DNA of 64,000 nt from Pararoseomonas baculiformis (GTDB lineage Bacteria; Pseudomonadota; Alphaproteobacteria; Acetobacterales; Acetobacteraceae): positions 1 through 64,000 of the forward strand of contig NZ_JAGIZB010000002.1 in the NCBI RefSeq assembly GCF_017813395.1, given 5' to 3'. Made by a program: the position numbers and the translations under genes. Of the stretch, positions 29,509 to 37,334 are shown one piece after another (position 1 is the stretch's first letter; every line of letters begins with the position of its first letter). The notes under the pieces were generated by a model. That model was not told the origin of the DNA, searched no databases, and worked only from the letters and a program-made list of their open reading frames with translations.

Positions 29509-29557
29509 TCGCCCCGAAGGCCGGCGCCCGCTCGGGCCCGGCTGTATCCCCTGGCCC

Positions 29558-29734
29558 CTACCAGAAGCGCTGGTTCGTCTCCTGCCAGGCCCGATCCTCC
29601 ATCCGCCGGAAGGCGCGGGAGGCGTCCGGGGCGGCAATCTCCTGCAGCCGGTCCCACATCATCCGCTCCAGGGCGAGGCGGGTGTACCAGATGGAAGCCC
29701 ATCGGGGCCTTCCCTTCCGGGCGCAGCACCTCAA
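29558..29734 (-). CDS. Small hypothetical protein (phage-like)
   Basis: 58 residues if started at TTG 29734. The frame contains GRPRWASIWYTRLALERMMW and ends AWQETNQRFW, rich in Trp, Arg and Met, unlike an accidental frame. No family is recognised. It has the same orientation as the two coiled-coil frames to its right and may belong to the same remnant. Confidence 0.4.
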   Translation of the reverse strand: MRCCARKGRPRWASIWYTRLALERMMWDRLQEIAAPDASRAFRRMEDRAWQETNQRFW

Positions 29735-30002
29735 GGGCTAAAGCGCGCTCTGCGGCCCTGTCCCGCCGCCTGCCCCTTCGGGGCTCCGGTTATGGTCGTC
29801 GCAGAAATGCGGCCTTCAGATGAAGGGGATACCCCTTCGGAAGCCGGCCGTGGCCTCCCTCGTAGGGATGTGTTCGAGAGGCGTCCTACTCCTGCACGCA
29901 GGCCTGTCCCCTGGCCCGCTCCTCTACCATCTCCACCCAGCCTGCCGACTTCGACCACTCCGGTCCTTGCGGCGCCCTCTCGGGATTGCGGCGGAGGGAA
30001 GC

Positions 30003-30320
30003 CTACTCCACTACCCGCAGCGCCGGCTTCCGCGGAGGAGGAGGGGCGTCAGCCTCTCCCCTCAGCACCTCAGCGGGCTTCGCCGCCAACGTGGCCCGAT
30101 TGCTGTCCACTTCAACCGCGTTTTCACCCGTAGCCACCAGCAACACCTGCGGATGCAGGGCGGCACTCTCCACCATCCGGGCCATCTCCTGCGCGGCCTC
30201 GTCGGCGCCGTGAGCAAGCCCCACCAGGGCGGCCTGGAGGAGTTGGTTCTGGGCGCTCAGCGTCTGAATGGCGCTGGTCAGGCGCATGATCTGCACCTGC
30301 AGCGCAAGGGGCGTGGTCAT
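30003..30320 (-). CDS. Hypothetical protein with helical N-terminus
   Basis: 105 residues from ATG 30320 (MTTPLALQVQIMRLTSAIQTL). The first about 65 residues form amphipathic helices rich in Gln, Leu and Ala; the C-terminus is Pro/Lys-rich (PPPPRKPALRVVE). The start overlaps the upstream small gene by ATGA, which supports both. Function unknown; composition is reminiscent of small phage structural or accessory proteins. Confidence 0.5.
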   Translation of the reverse strand: MTTPLALQVQIMRLTSAIQTLSAQNQLLQAALVGLAHGADEAAQEMARMVESAALHPQVLLVATGENAVEVDSNRATLAAKPAEVLRGEADAPPPPRKPALRVVE

Positions 30321-30451
30321 GGTGCGAAGGCCTGCGGCGGCGTGTAGGTCCGCATGCGGGCCTCCTGGCGGAGCTGCGCCACCTCTGAGGTCAGTCGGAC
30401 CAGATGATCCGCCAGCGTCTGCGTCTGGGTCCGCGTCTCCTGCTGGAGCAC
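30317..30451 (-). CDS. Small coiled-coil protein
   Basis: 44 residues if started at GTG 30451. The frame reads LQQETRTQTQTLADHL, VRLTSEVAQLRQEARMR, then TYTPPQAFAP, a heptad-like coiled coil. The frame extends a little further upstream without a standard start. Its TGA overlaps the ATG of the next gene. Confidence 0.4.
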   Translation of the reverse strand: MLQQETRTQTQTLADHLVRLTSEVAQLRQEARMRTYTPPQAFAP

Positions 30452-30879
30452 GCTCGCGGTGAGGCGATCGGGCCCCGTGATACCAGGGATAGCACCTCAC
30501 CCGGAGGAAATGCGGGCCGAGGTCGAGCTGCGCGTCGGTAATGTCAGTCTCCGCACTACAATCCGGAGCGACGTTTTATCGTCCCTTCCGCTTCCACACC
30601 CTCGTGGTCCGGCCACACCTTGCCGCCGAGGATGTGAGGAAGCCGCGCCAAATCGGCTGATCCAGGAGGAGGGCGCGGTCATGCCACCCTGCCGGCCATG
30701 TCACGGCACAGCAGCCTGTCTGTTGGCCGACAGCGCGCGAAACAAACCTAATCGGATCCCCAAGGTCAGGCGAGTGGCCCGCCTGACCGGCCGGAGGACC
30801 GCTGCCATCTAGCCCTCGCACCCCGCTCACGGCACAATCCCGCCAGGCTGGCACGGCACGAGACCAGGCGGCCGGAAGG
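30452..30879. other. Gap before MFS gene, no confident gene
   Basis: A 39-residue frame at 30541-30660 (MSVSALQSGATFYRPFRFHT...) is possible but lacks a ribosome site. A 9-bp hairpin GGTCAGGCG / CGCCTGACC lies at 30764-30788. Base composition is somewhat less GC-rich around 30540-30600. Otherwise nothing is recognised. Confidence 0.4.
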
Positions 30880-32112
30880 GTGGGACCAGGATTGAAACTG
30901 TCGTTATGGGCGAGCGCCCTGGTCGCAACCCTGACTGTCCAGACCGTCAGTTCCTTCGCCTCCTTCGCCATACCCCTGCTGGGCCCGCCACTGATGGCGC
31001 GCGCTGGGCTGGCGCCGGAGAGCATTGGCCTCGTCTCCGCCACGACCTCACTGGGGATCTGCTGGTGCCTAGCGTCGGGTGGGCCGATGCTCTCCCGCTA
31101 CGGGCCCGTCCGCACGCTACAGATCGGCCTGGCCTGCATGGCGCTCGGTCTCTTCGCCCTGTCACAGCCGCTCGGTCTGCTCGGGCTGCTTGGCGCGCTT
31201 GCGATCGGGTTCGGCACTGGCCACAACACGCCGGCGGGCAGCCAGATCCTGGCGCGCACGGCACCGCCGCGGCACCGGACGCTGATCTTCTCGATCAAGC
31301 AGGCGGGCGTTCCTCTCGGCGGGGCGCTTGCGGGGCTGGTGGTGGCTCCGCTGGCGCTGGCGCACGGCTTGTCAGCCACACTCTGGACCGTGCTCGGCAT
31401 CGTGCTGCTCACCGTGCTGCTCGTGCAGCCGTTCCGCCGCAGCCTGGACGGAGACCGCGATCCCGCCAGGCAGGGCTGGGGGCGCGCGCTGCTTTCCCCG
31501 GCGGCCTTGCTCCGCTCCGTCCGTGTTCTCCGCACGCATCCGTCCCTACCGCTGCTGACCGCGCTCGGCGCCTCCTTTTCGGTGCTGCAGGCCTGCCTGA
31601 TGGCCTTCACCGCCACCTATGTCGTCACCAGCCACGGGGTCTCCCTTGCGGAGGCGGGGCGCATCGTGGCCGTCATGCAGGTCGCCAGCATGCTGGCGCG
31701 CATCGCGCTAGGCTGGCTGGCGGACCGGATGGGCCATGCGCTGCGGCACCTTGTCATCCAGGCGGTGATCTCCGCCGCCGCGGTCTGCCTCCTGGTTGCA
31801 ATGGCCGACCAGGGCGGCTGGGTGCTCTATGCCTGTGCGGCGCTGGCAGGCGCCTCCGCGATCGGCTGGAACGGGGTGCATATGGCGGAGCTTGCCCGGC
31901 TCGCGCCGCTCTCGCTCGTCGGCGAGGTGACGTCGGCCGCAGGGCTCTTCGGATTTGTCGGTTCGGTGTGTGGGCCGCTGGCCTTCGCGCTGGTGGTGAC
32001 CCTCAGCGGCAGCTACGAACTTGCCTTTCTTATCATGGCCGCGCAGCTGGCGGTGTTCGGACTGGTCAGCGCCGCGATCTTCAGGCCCGAGCAGGACGGA
32101 AGCGAACGCTGA
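30880..32112 (+). CDS. MFS transporter
   Basis: 410 residues with 12 hydrophobic segments. GTG 30880 directly abuts GGAAGG, so TTG 30892 (MKLSLWASALVATL) is an equally good start. TM4-5 region has GTGHNTPAGSQILARTAPPRHRTLIFSIKQAGVPLGGALAGL, which fits nitrate/cyanate-type or YfcJ-like carriers. The second half contains ARIALGWLADRMG, the repeated MFS loop motif. Substrate unknown. Confidence 0.8.
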   Translation: MGPGLKLSLWASALVATLTVQTVSSFASFAIPLLGPPLMARAGLAPESIGLVSATTSLGICWCLASGGPMLSRYGPVRTLQIGLACMALGLFALSQPLGLLGLLGALAIGFGTGHNTPAGSQILARTAPPRHRTLIFSIKQAGVPLGGALAGLVVAPLALAHGLSATLWTVLGIVLLTVLLVQPFRRSLDGDRDPARQGWGRALLSPAALLRSVRVLRTHPSLPLLTALGASFSVLQACLMAFTATYVVTSHGVSLAEAGRIVAVMQVASMLARIALGWLADRMGHALRHLVIQAVISAAAVCLLVAMADQGGWVLYACAALAGASAIGWNGVHMAELARLAPLSLVGEVTSAAGLFGFVGSVCGPLAFALVVTLSGSYELAFLIMAAQLAVFGLVSAAIFRPEQDGSER

Positions 32113-32156
32113 ACGGCAGAACCCGGGCATTCACGGCCGGGTGCAATCCGGGCGGA

Positions 32157-32183
32157 GCCAGCCGTTTGGCCGGGCCGGCTGGC
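32157..32183 (+). terminator. Hairpin after MFS gene
   Basis: Perfect 8-bp stem GCCAGCCG / CGGCTGGC with an 11-base loop, 45 bases after the MFS stop. No T-run. Confidence 0.45.
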
Positions 32184-32384
32184 GAAGGGGCAGATATCAG
32201 ATCCACGCTTCCATCGCGACCATGAGCCCTGGCCGAGAAGGCACCGTGGGGCTCCCTTGATGCCCCACGGGCCAAGGCATGCACCACGCTCACCACGGCC
32301 GCCATCACCACGCTGCCTCAGCCCGGCGGCCGCGGCAGCGGGTGGATGGTGGCCTGGATTGCCCATGCGAGCGTTGAAGCGCTG

Positions 32385-33377
32385 TTATTCCACGCGAAGA
32401 TTCTTGGCCTTGATGAACCCGCCCCAGATCTCGCCATCGCGCGCGACGCGCCGGCGGATGTCATCGGCGGATCCCGGAATAGGCACGATGTTCGAGGCCG
32501 TCATGTTCTGCATCAGGGCGGGATCGGACATCGCCTCATGGACGGCGGTGTTGAGAAGCGTGACCACGGACTCCGGCATCCCCGCCGGCCCGATGAGGGC
32601 GAGCCAGCCCGGCATGACCGGTGCGTTCACCCCGGCCTCCACCAGGGTGGGGAGGTCCGGCAGGTCGCGTGAACGCGCCGCCGCCACGGTCGCCAGCGGA
32701 ACCAGCGCCCCGTTGCGAATCTGCGGCAGGGCATTGCCCAGCACGCTGATCATCGCATCAACCTCGCCGGTCATCACCGCCGTGAGGGCCTGGCTGGTGC
32801 CGGCATAGGGCACATGGGTGAGCTGAATGCCCGTGCGGTCCGCCAGCATCTCGGTCGCGAGATGGGTGGAGTTGCCGATGCCCGCGCTGGAGAAGGTGAG
32901 GCGTCCCGGCTGCGCCTTCGCCCTCTCAATGAAGGCCTGAAGGGAGGTAATTCCGCTCTTGGGGCTGACGACGAGGATGAACGGCGTGTCCGAGACCGGC
33001 GCGATGAAGGTGAAGTCCTTCGCGGGGTCGTAAGGAAGGTTGCTGTAGAGATAGGGGTTGAAGGTCAGCAACGAGACGCCGACGAGGGCGATCGTGTGCC
33101 CGTCCGGACGCTGCTGCTTGATGTAGGTGGTGGCGATCACGCCATTGGCGCCGGCGCGGTTCTCCACCACCACGGGCTGGCCGAGCTTGCGGGCCATGGG
33201 CTCCGCCATGAGGCGCGCCACAACATCCGTGTTGGACCCGGCTGCCTGCGAAACGATCAGCCGGATCGGCTGGCTGGGGAAGGGCGCCTGCGCGAGGGCC
33301 CGCCCGGCCGGAACAGCCAGCCCTGCCCCGAGCGCCGTGGCGGCCAAGGCTCTGCGTCCGATGGGGCGTGTCGTCAT
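32385..33377 (-). CDS. Bug-family (TctC) periplasmic solute receptor
   Basis: 330 residues from MTTRPIGRRALAATALG, preceded by AAAAGGAG. A signal peptide with RR is cut after RALAQA (about residue 31). Hallmarks are RLIVSQAAGSNTDVVARLMA, GQPVVVENRAGANGV, LPYDPAKDFTFIAPV, THVPYAGTSQALTAVMTGEVDAM and MPGWLALIGPAGMP. An orphan receptor without tctAB. It follows the CocE-type hydrolase after 23 bases, so its ligand may be the hydrolase substrate or product. Confidence 0.9.
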   Translation of the reverse strand: MTTRPIGRRALAATALGAGLAVPAGRALAQAPFPSQPIRLIVSQAAGSNTDVVARLMAEPMARKLGQPVVVENRAGANGVIATTYIKQQRPDGHTIALVGVSLLTFNPYLYSNLPYDPAKDFTFIAPVSDTPFILVVSPKSGITSLQAFIERAKAQPGRLTFSSAGIGNSTHLATEMLADRTGIQLTHVPYAGTSQALTAVMTGEVDAMISVLGNALPQIRNGALVPLATVAAARSRDLPDLPTLVEAGVNAPVMPGWLALIGPAGMPESVVTLLNTAVHEAMSDPALMQNMTASNIVPIPGSADDIRRRVARDGEIWGGFIKAKNLRVE

Positions 33378-33400
33378 GGCGGTGGCTCCTTTTGAGGGGG

Positions 33401-35230
33401 TCAGGAATGGTGGGGGAAGGGGCGCAGCGGCAGGTCGAGCGCCGAGCCGTGCTCGCCGCCATGCAGGATGGCCAGGCGCGGCGGGCGGCCATGCGGCACC
33501 TGAGCGCAATGATCGGCATCCGCCCCGGCGATGGAGAGGCGGATGCGGCTGCCCGCCTTGAACACCCAGGAGGTCGGAAACAGCGGAATACGCATGCGAG
33601 CCGGCGCGCTAGGCGTGAGCGGCGCTGCGTCCTCCCGCCGGAAGCTGCGTGTCGGCCAACTCGTCCTGTACCGATCCGGCGCAGGGCTTTCCTTGCGATG
33701 CAAGGCGCGCAGCATGCCTTCGGTCACGTAGCGCAGGCTGCCATCCGCCTCCTCTTCCGAGAGATAGGCGAAAACGGAGGCATCGGGTTCACTGGATGTG
33801 ATCCAGAGATCCGCGACCGCATGCCCCGTCAGCTCCGCATCCGCCTCCAGCGGGGCGGAGCGCCAGGCGGGAAGTGCGGCGGCGCGCTCACCCCAGTCTG
33901 CGTAGTAGGTGGTGGTGTCCACGGCGGCCAGGCGCTCGTAGCGGGTGTGGTTGCCGCTGCCGAAGGTGAAATCGGCCTGCATATCAACCTGCCCGGCAGG
34001 GCCTGGCTCCGCCGAGAGGGCGCTGCCGGCAAGATGCAGCCGCTGCGTCGCCGCCACAGGCGGCCAGGAGCTTGCCTCCTGCCACCGCTCCGCATGGATG
34101 GAGAAATAGTGGATGCGGGATTCCGCCTCGTAGCCGGTGGGCAGGCCCATGAGGTAGTGGTCGAAGAAGCGCAGGAGCTCACCGAGAAGGGGAAACTGCG
34201 AGGCGGCCTCGGCACGCCAGGGCGAGACATTGCTGCGCGCCCCATGATCCCAGGGGCCGAGCAGCAGATGCACGGGATTATCCTTCAGCGTCAGGAAGCG
34301 GGCGATCGCCGCATTGCTGAAGCCGGCACCGTCCATCCAGCCGGAGGTCGCCAGCACCGCCACCTCCTTCCGCAGATTTTCGCTGTAGGCATAGGGGCTG
34401 AAGGAGGCGGAGCTGAAGCTGGGATCGTAGGGCAGGGGCTCCTCGCGGAAGCGGAACTCGGTGATGAAATCCGGCATGTGGAAGCTGCCGAGATGCTCAT
34501 GCACCGCCTGCGCCAGCAGGGATCCATCCGCGTCCTCGTCCACCGGCGCCGGGCCACGCAGATCGGGGTTGGCGTAGTAGGCGATGTTCTTCAGCAGGTC
34601 GCGCCGGTCATGGTCCATCGCGATCATCAGGTCGTCATAGGCGCGCGACAGACGGTTCAGGAAGACACCGCCGGGATAGTAGTGGTCCTGCCATGTGTCC
34701 CACATGGCGAAGAGGGGCGCGATGGCCTTCACCGCAGGATGGCCCGTGCTGGCCAGGAAGTCCGACGCCGCACCGGGATAGGAAATGCCGGTGGCGCCGA
34801 TGCGCCCGTCGGACCAGGGCTGCGCCACCACCCAATCGGCGATCTCGCGGCTGTCCTCCCGCTCCCGCGGGGAGCGGAAGCTGTCCCGCGTGCCGAAGCT
34901 CGCCCCGGTGCCGCGCACATCGACGACAACCGCGGCGTAACCGCGTGGAACGAGGAAGCGAACGAACTTGCTCGCATTCGGGATCGGATCGGCCGTGCTT
35001 CCGGGCGCGATCGAGAAGCGGCGGTAGTAGGGGGTGAGGATCAGCACGGCGGGAACCGGTCCCGTGGCGCCTTCGGGCAGCCAGGCGTCCAATGCGATCC
35101 GGCAGCCATCGCGCATGGTGACGTAGAGCGACAAGGGCCTGTCCGGCAGGGCGAACCCGGCGGGACGGCTGGCCATGTATGCGCCGGGTGTGACGCGCCA
35201 GGCGGTGCTGTCCAGGTCGGTGTCGCCCAT
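33401..35230 (-). CDS. CocE/NonD-family hydrolase (X-Pro dipeptidyl-peptidase S15-like)
   Basis: 609 residues from ATG 35230. Alpha/beta-hydrolase core with the nucleophile motif GISYPG (Ser150), an Asp in GWMDGAGF and His in GPWDHGA completing the triad; the C-terminal jelly-roll domain (about 390-609) is typical of cocaine esterase and glutaryl-7-ACA acylase relatives. VRGTGASFG and TPYYRR are further signatures. It cleaves ester or amide bonds of an unknown substrate. No signal peptide is seen, so it is cytoplasmic. Operon with the Bug receptor. Confidence 0.88.
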   Translation of the reverse strand: MGDTDLDSTAWRVTPGAYMASRPAGFALPDRPLSLYVTMRDGCRIALDAWLPEGATGPVPAVLILTPYYRRFSIAPGSTADPIPNASKFVRFLVPRGYAAVVVDVRGTGASFGTRDSFRSPREREDSREIADWVVAQPWSDGRIGATGISYPGAASDFLASTGHPAVKAIAPLFAMWDTWQDHYYPGGVFLNRLSRAYDDLMIAMDHDRRDLLKNIAYYANPDLRGPAPVDEDADGSLLAQAVHEHLGSFHMPDFITEFRFREEPLPYDPSFSSASFSPYAYSENLRKEVAVLATSGWMDGAGFSNAAIARFLTLKDNPVHLLLGPWDHGARSNVSPWRAEAASQFPLLGELLRFFDHYLMGLPTGYEAESRIHYFSIHAERWQEASSWPPVAATQRLHLAGSALSAEPGPAGQVDMQADFTFGSGNHTRYERLAAVDTTTYYADWGERAAALPAWRSAPLEADAELTGHAVADLWITSSEPDASVFAYLSEEEADGSLRYVTEGMLRALHRKESPAPDRYRTSWPTRSFRREDAAPLTPSAPARMRIPLFPTSWVFKAGSRIRLSIAGADADHCAQVPHGRPPRLAILHGGEHGSALDLPLRPFPHHS

Positions 35231-35670
35231 CGGTATTATGTCTCCCCAGCTTTGGGCGTGATGTTCCCCGTTTTGGCACGGGTTGCCCAGGGGTGGTGCG
35301 GAGCGGCAGGCGCATGACGCTCCTGAAGCCGTCCGGGCCGGGAATGGCGGTTTGCGGAGTGACCCGCAGTCTTGCCGGCCGGGTAGGGCGGGTTCAGCTG
35401 CCGGCAGCTGCCCCGCGAAGGGGTTGCCCTCGACCATCGGATCGCTCTCTTGCCCCCACCGCCGAACCGGCATGGCAGCAGCGCTGTTCTGGCTTCGACT
35501 CCTGGCCCGCGAAATGCCTCGGGTTGCGCGAGCTCCCTGGAAACATCGGGCGCGAGTTCGTAAGGAGTTGTTTGGGGGCAGCCGTGATCGCCGCTCCCGA
35601 TAGCGGCGGGGAAGCCGGCACACGCTCGCGCGGGGTGCCGCATGAGCCACTGCTCAGCAGGAGACAAAGT
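35231..35670. other. Gap upstream of CocE-type gene
   Basis: 440 bp between the divergent CocE-type gene and a 55-residue protein gene. It must hold the promoter of the CocE-Bug operon. Frames crossing it have unconvincing composition; no hairpin or RNA gene was recognised. Confidence 0.4.
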
Positions 35671-35838
35671 TTGCGGAAGCCGAACTATAGCCAGGAGCGG
35701 GCCCAGCGGGAGCGCGAGAAGGCCGAGAAGACCAGAGCCAAGGAGCAGAAGAGACAGGAGCAGCGGGACGCGAAGGCGGGCATCCTGCCGGATAACGCCG
35801 AAGGCGAGAGCCGGGGCTCACCGGACGAGCAGAGGTAA
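35671..35838 (+). CDS. Small Lys/Arg/Glu-rich protein, conserved hypothetical
   Basis: 55 residues from TTG, with GGAG 7 bases upstream. The sequence begins LRKPNYSQERAQREREKAEKT and is a single highly charged helix, followed by a loose acidic tail. Similar RKPNY-type short charged proteins are widespread in alphaproteobacteria; function unknown. The frame is open far upstream, but the composition changes at this TTG. Confidence 0.65.
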   Translation: MRKPNYSQERAQREREKAEKTRAKEQKRQEQRDAKAGILPDNAEGESRGSPDEQR

Positions 35839-35935
35839 GCCCGGTCCCGAACGCCGCGCCCATGGGCCTGCGTTCCGCTGCGCGGCGGAGGTATGGATCT
35901 GATGGTGCGCTGCCGCAACGGGCGGCCCGCTCCGC

Positions 35936-36121
35936 TTACCCTCGCTTGGGTTCCTGGTGCTCGCACCGGATGAAGCCGGGCCCGAGCGGTGCGCCGCAAT
36001 GCGGGCACCAGCCCTGCAGGGCGCAGACCGGCGAGGCGCTCTCATGCGCCTCGGCGGGCGGGGTGCCACGCTCTGCTTCGTCACGCCGGGCGCAATCGGC
36101 TCGCGGGGTGGGATCCGGCAT
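35936..36121 (-). CDS. Small Cys-rich (zinc-ribbon-like) protein
   Basis: 61 residues. The ATG is preceded by a near-perfect AAGGAGGT with 5-base spacing, which strongly supports translation. The C-terminal half has C-x6-C-x2-C...C (ALQGWCPHCGAPLGPGFIRC), a zinc-ribbon-like arrangement; the N-terminal half is charged and disordered. Family not recognised. Confidence 0.6.
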   Translation of the reverse strand: MPDPTPRADCARRDEAERGTPPAEAHESASPVCALQGWCPHCGAPLGPGFIRCEHQEPKRG

Positions 36122-36175
36122 CGGGCACCTCCTTCGGACTTCAGCGTGGCGCCGCAGCGCCGGGCTGTGCGGCGG

Positions 36176-36277
36176 CTATCGTCGCCGCACCACGAGCGTG
36201 ATCATCATCACGATCACCATGATGATAACGCCGGTGCGGTTCTCGGCGATCCAGGCCAGCGCGGGTTCGATCAGCAC
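36176..36277 (-). CDS. Tiny single-span membrane protein (33 residues)
   Basis: From GTG 36277, with GAGGAG about 8 bases upstream. The sequence is a short amphipathic start (VLIEPALAWIAENRTG), one hydrophobic span (VIIMVIVMMITLVV) and three terminal arginines, so N-out/C-in topology is likely. No family recognised. Same strand as the Cys-rich gene, 54 bp away. Confidence 0.55.
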   Translation of the reverse strand: MLIEPALAWIAENRTGVIIMVIVMMITLVVRRR

Positions 36278-36398
36278 GCGTCTTCTCCTCGGGCCATCGC
36301 CGCCCCCTGTCTGTAGGCAGGGCGGAGCCGTCGGGCAAATCCCGACAGGGGAGGCATCGGGCCAAGCCACCCCCGTGTGCCGGCGTCCACCGCCCCGC

Positions 36399-37334
36399 CT
36401 AATCCCCCTGGTGGATCGCAGCCCCGAGCAGGCCTGTATGCGGGCGGATCACCTGGGTGATCGGCACGGCTTCCAGATAGGCCGAGAAGCGCCCCTTCGC
36501 CGTGAAGCCCTGGTGCAGCGACACGGGATCCAGCAGGGGCCCCATGTTCCGGCAGAGCCCGCCCGTGACATAGACCCCGCCCTCCGCCATCAGCGTGAGA
36601 ACCAGGTCTCCGGCGGTGGCACCGAGGATGGCGGCGAAGATCCGCAAGGCTTCCTGGCAGACCGGGCAGTCACCCGCCTTCGCGCGCTCCGTCACCTCGG
36701 GCGGGGTGCTGAAACGCAGGTCGTGCCCGTCCATCGCCGCCACGCCATTGGCGATCCGGAGCAGCCCCGGGCCGGAAAGCAGGCGTTCGGTGGAGACATG
36801 CCCGAATTCGGGCCGCAAGGCCTCCAGCAACCTCGCCTGACGCTCGTCCTGGGGGGAGAAGGAGGCGTGGCCTGCCTCGCTGGAGAGAACGCGGGCCGAT
36901 TCTCCATCCCCGACGAGAAAGGCCACTCCCAACCCCGTACCCGGCCCGATCACCACCCGGGGCCGCCCGGCCCGCGCCCGGCCTGGCTTGAGCGGCCGCA
37001 GGTCCTCCGCGCCCAGCCCCCGGATGGCGGAGGCCTGGGCCACGAAATCATTGATGACCACCAGCCGGCGGAGGCCCAGCCGAGCCTGTGCCTCCGGGAT
37101 GTTGAAGCGCCACGGGCTGTTGGTGAAGGCCACCTCATCCCCCAAAACGGGGGTGGCGACGGCAAAGACCGCCTCCTCCACCGAGCGACCGCCGAGATAG
37201 GCGAGCGCCGCATCCACCAGGCCGGGATACTCGGCCACCGAGAGCTTGCGCTCCTCCACGGGCGCGCCGCCGGGCTCGCAAACCGCAAAGCGGGCATTGG
37301 TGCCGCCGACATCGGCGATCAGGCGGAGGCTCAC
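36399..37334 (-). CDS. glk: Glucokinase
   Basis: 311 residues from a GTG. N-terminal phosphate-binding LIADVGGTNARFAV (5-18) and the central RVVIGPGTGLGVAF are glucokinase signatures of the proteobacterial Glk family; LVVINDFVAQASAI carries the substrate Asn-Asp. ATP-dependent phosphorylation of glucose. GTGA overlap with the upstream PfkB-family kinase gene shows translational coupling. Confidence 0.92.
   Translation of the reverse strand: MSLRLIADVGGTNARFAVCEPGGAPVEERKLSVAEYPGLVDAALAYLGGRSVEEAVFAVATPVLGDEVAFTNSPWRFNIPEAQARLGLRRLVVINDFVAQASAIRGLGAEDLRPLKPGRARAGRPRVVIGPGTGLGVAFLVGDGESARVLSSEAGHASFSPQDERQARLLEALRPEFGHVSTERLLSGPGLLRIANGVAAMDGHDLRFSTPPEVTERAKAGDCPVCQEALRIFAAILGATAGDLVLTLMAEGGVYVTGGLCRNMGPLLDPVSLHQGFTAKGRFSAYLEAVPITQVIRPHTGLLGAAIHQGD

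Noticed and set aside
29735-30002. In-frame continuation after the stop of the 105-residue protein
   Set aside because: The stretch reads protein-like for about 35 codons but has no usable start codon and lies directly behind the stop; it may be decay or a read-through tail.
28188-30879. Attachment-site duplication of the tRNA-Glu 3' end
   Set aside because: I looked for a repeat of the tRNA T arm and acceptor end downstream and did not see one within the window.
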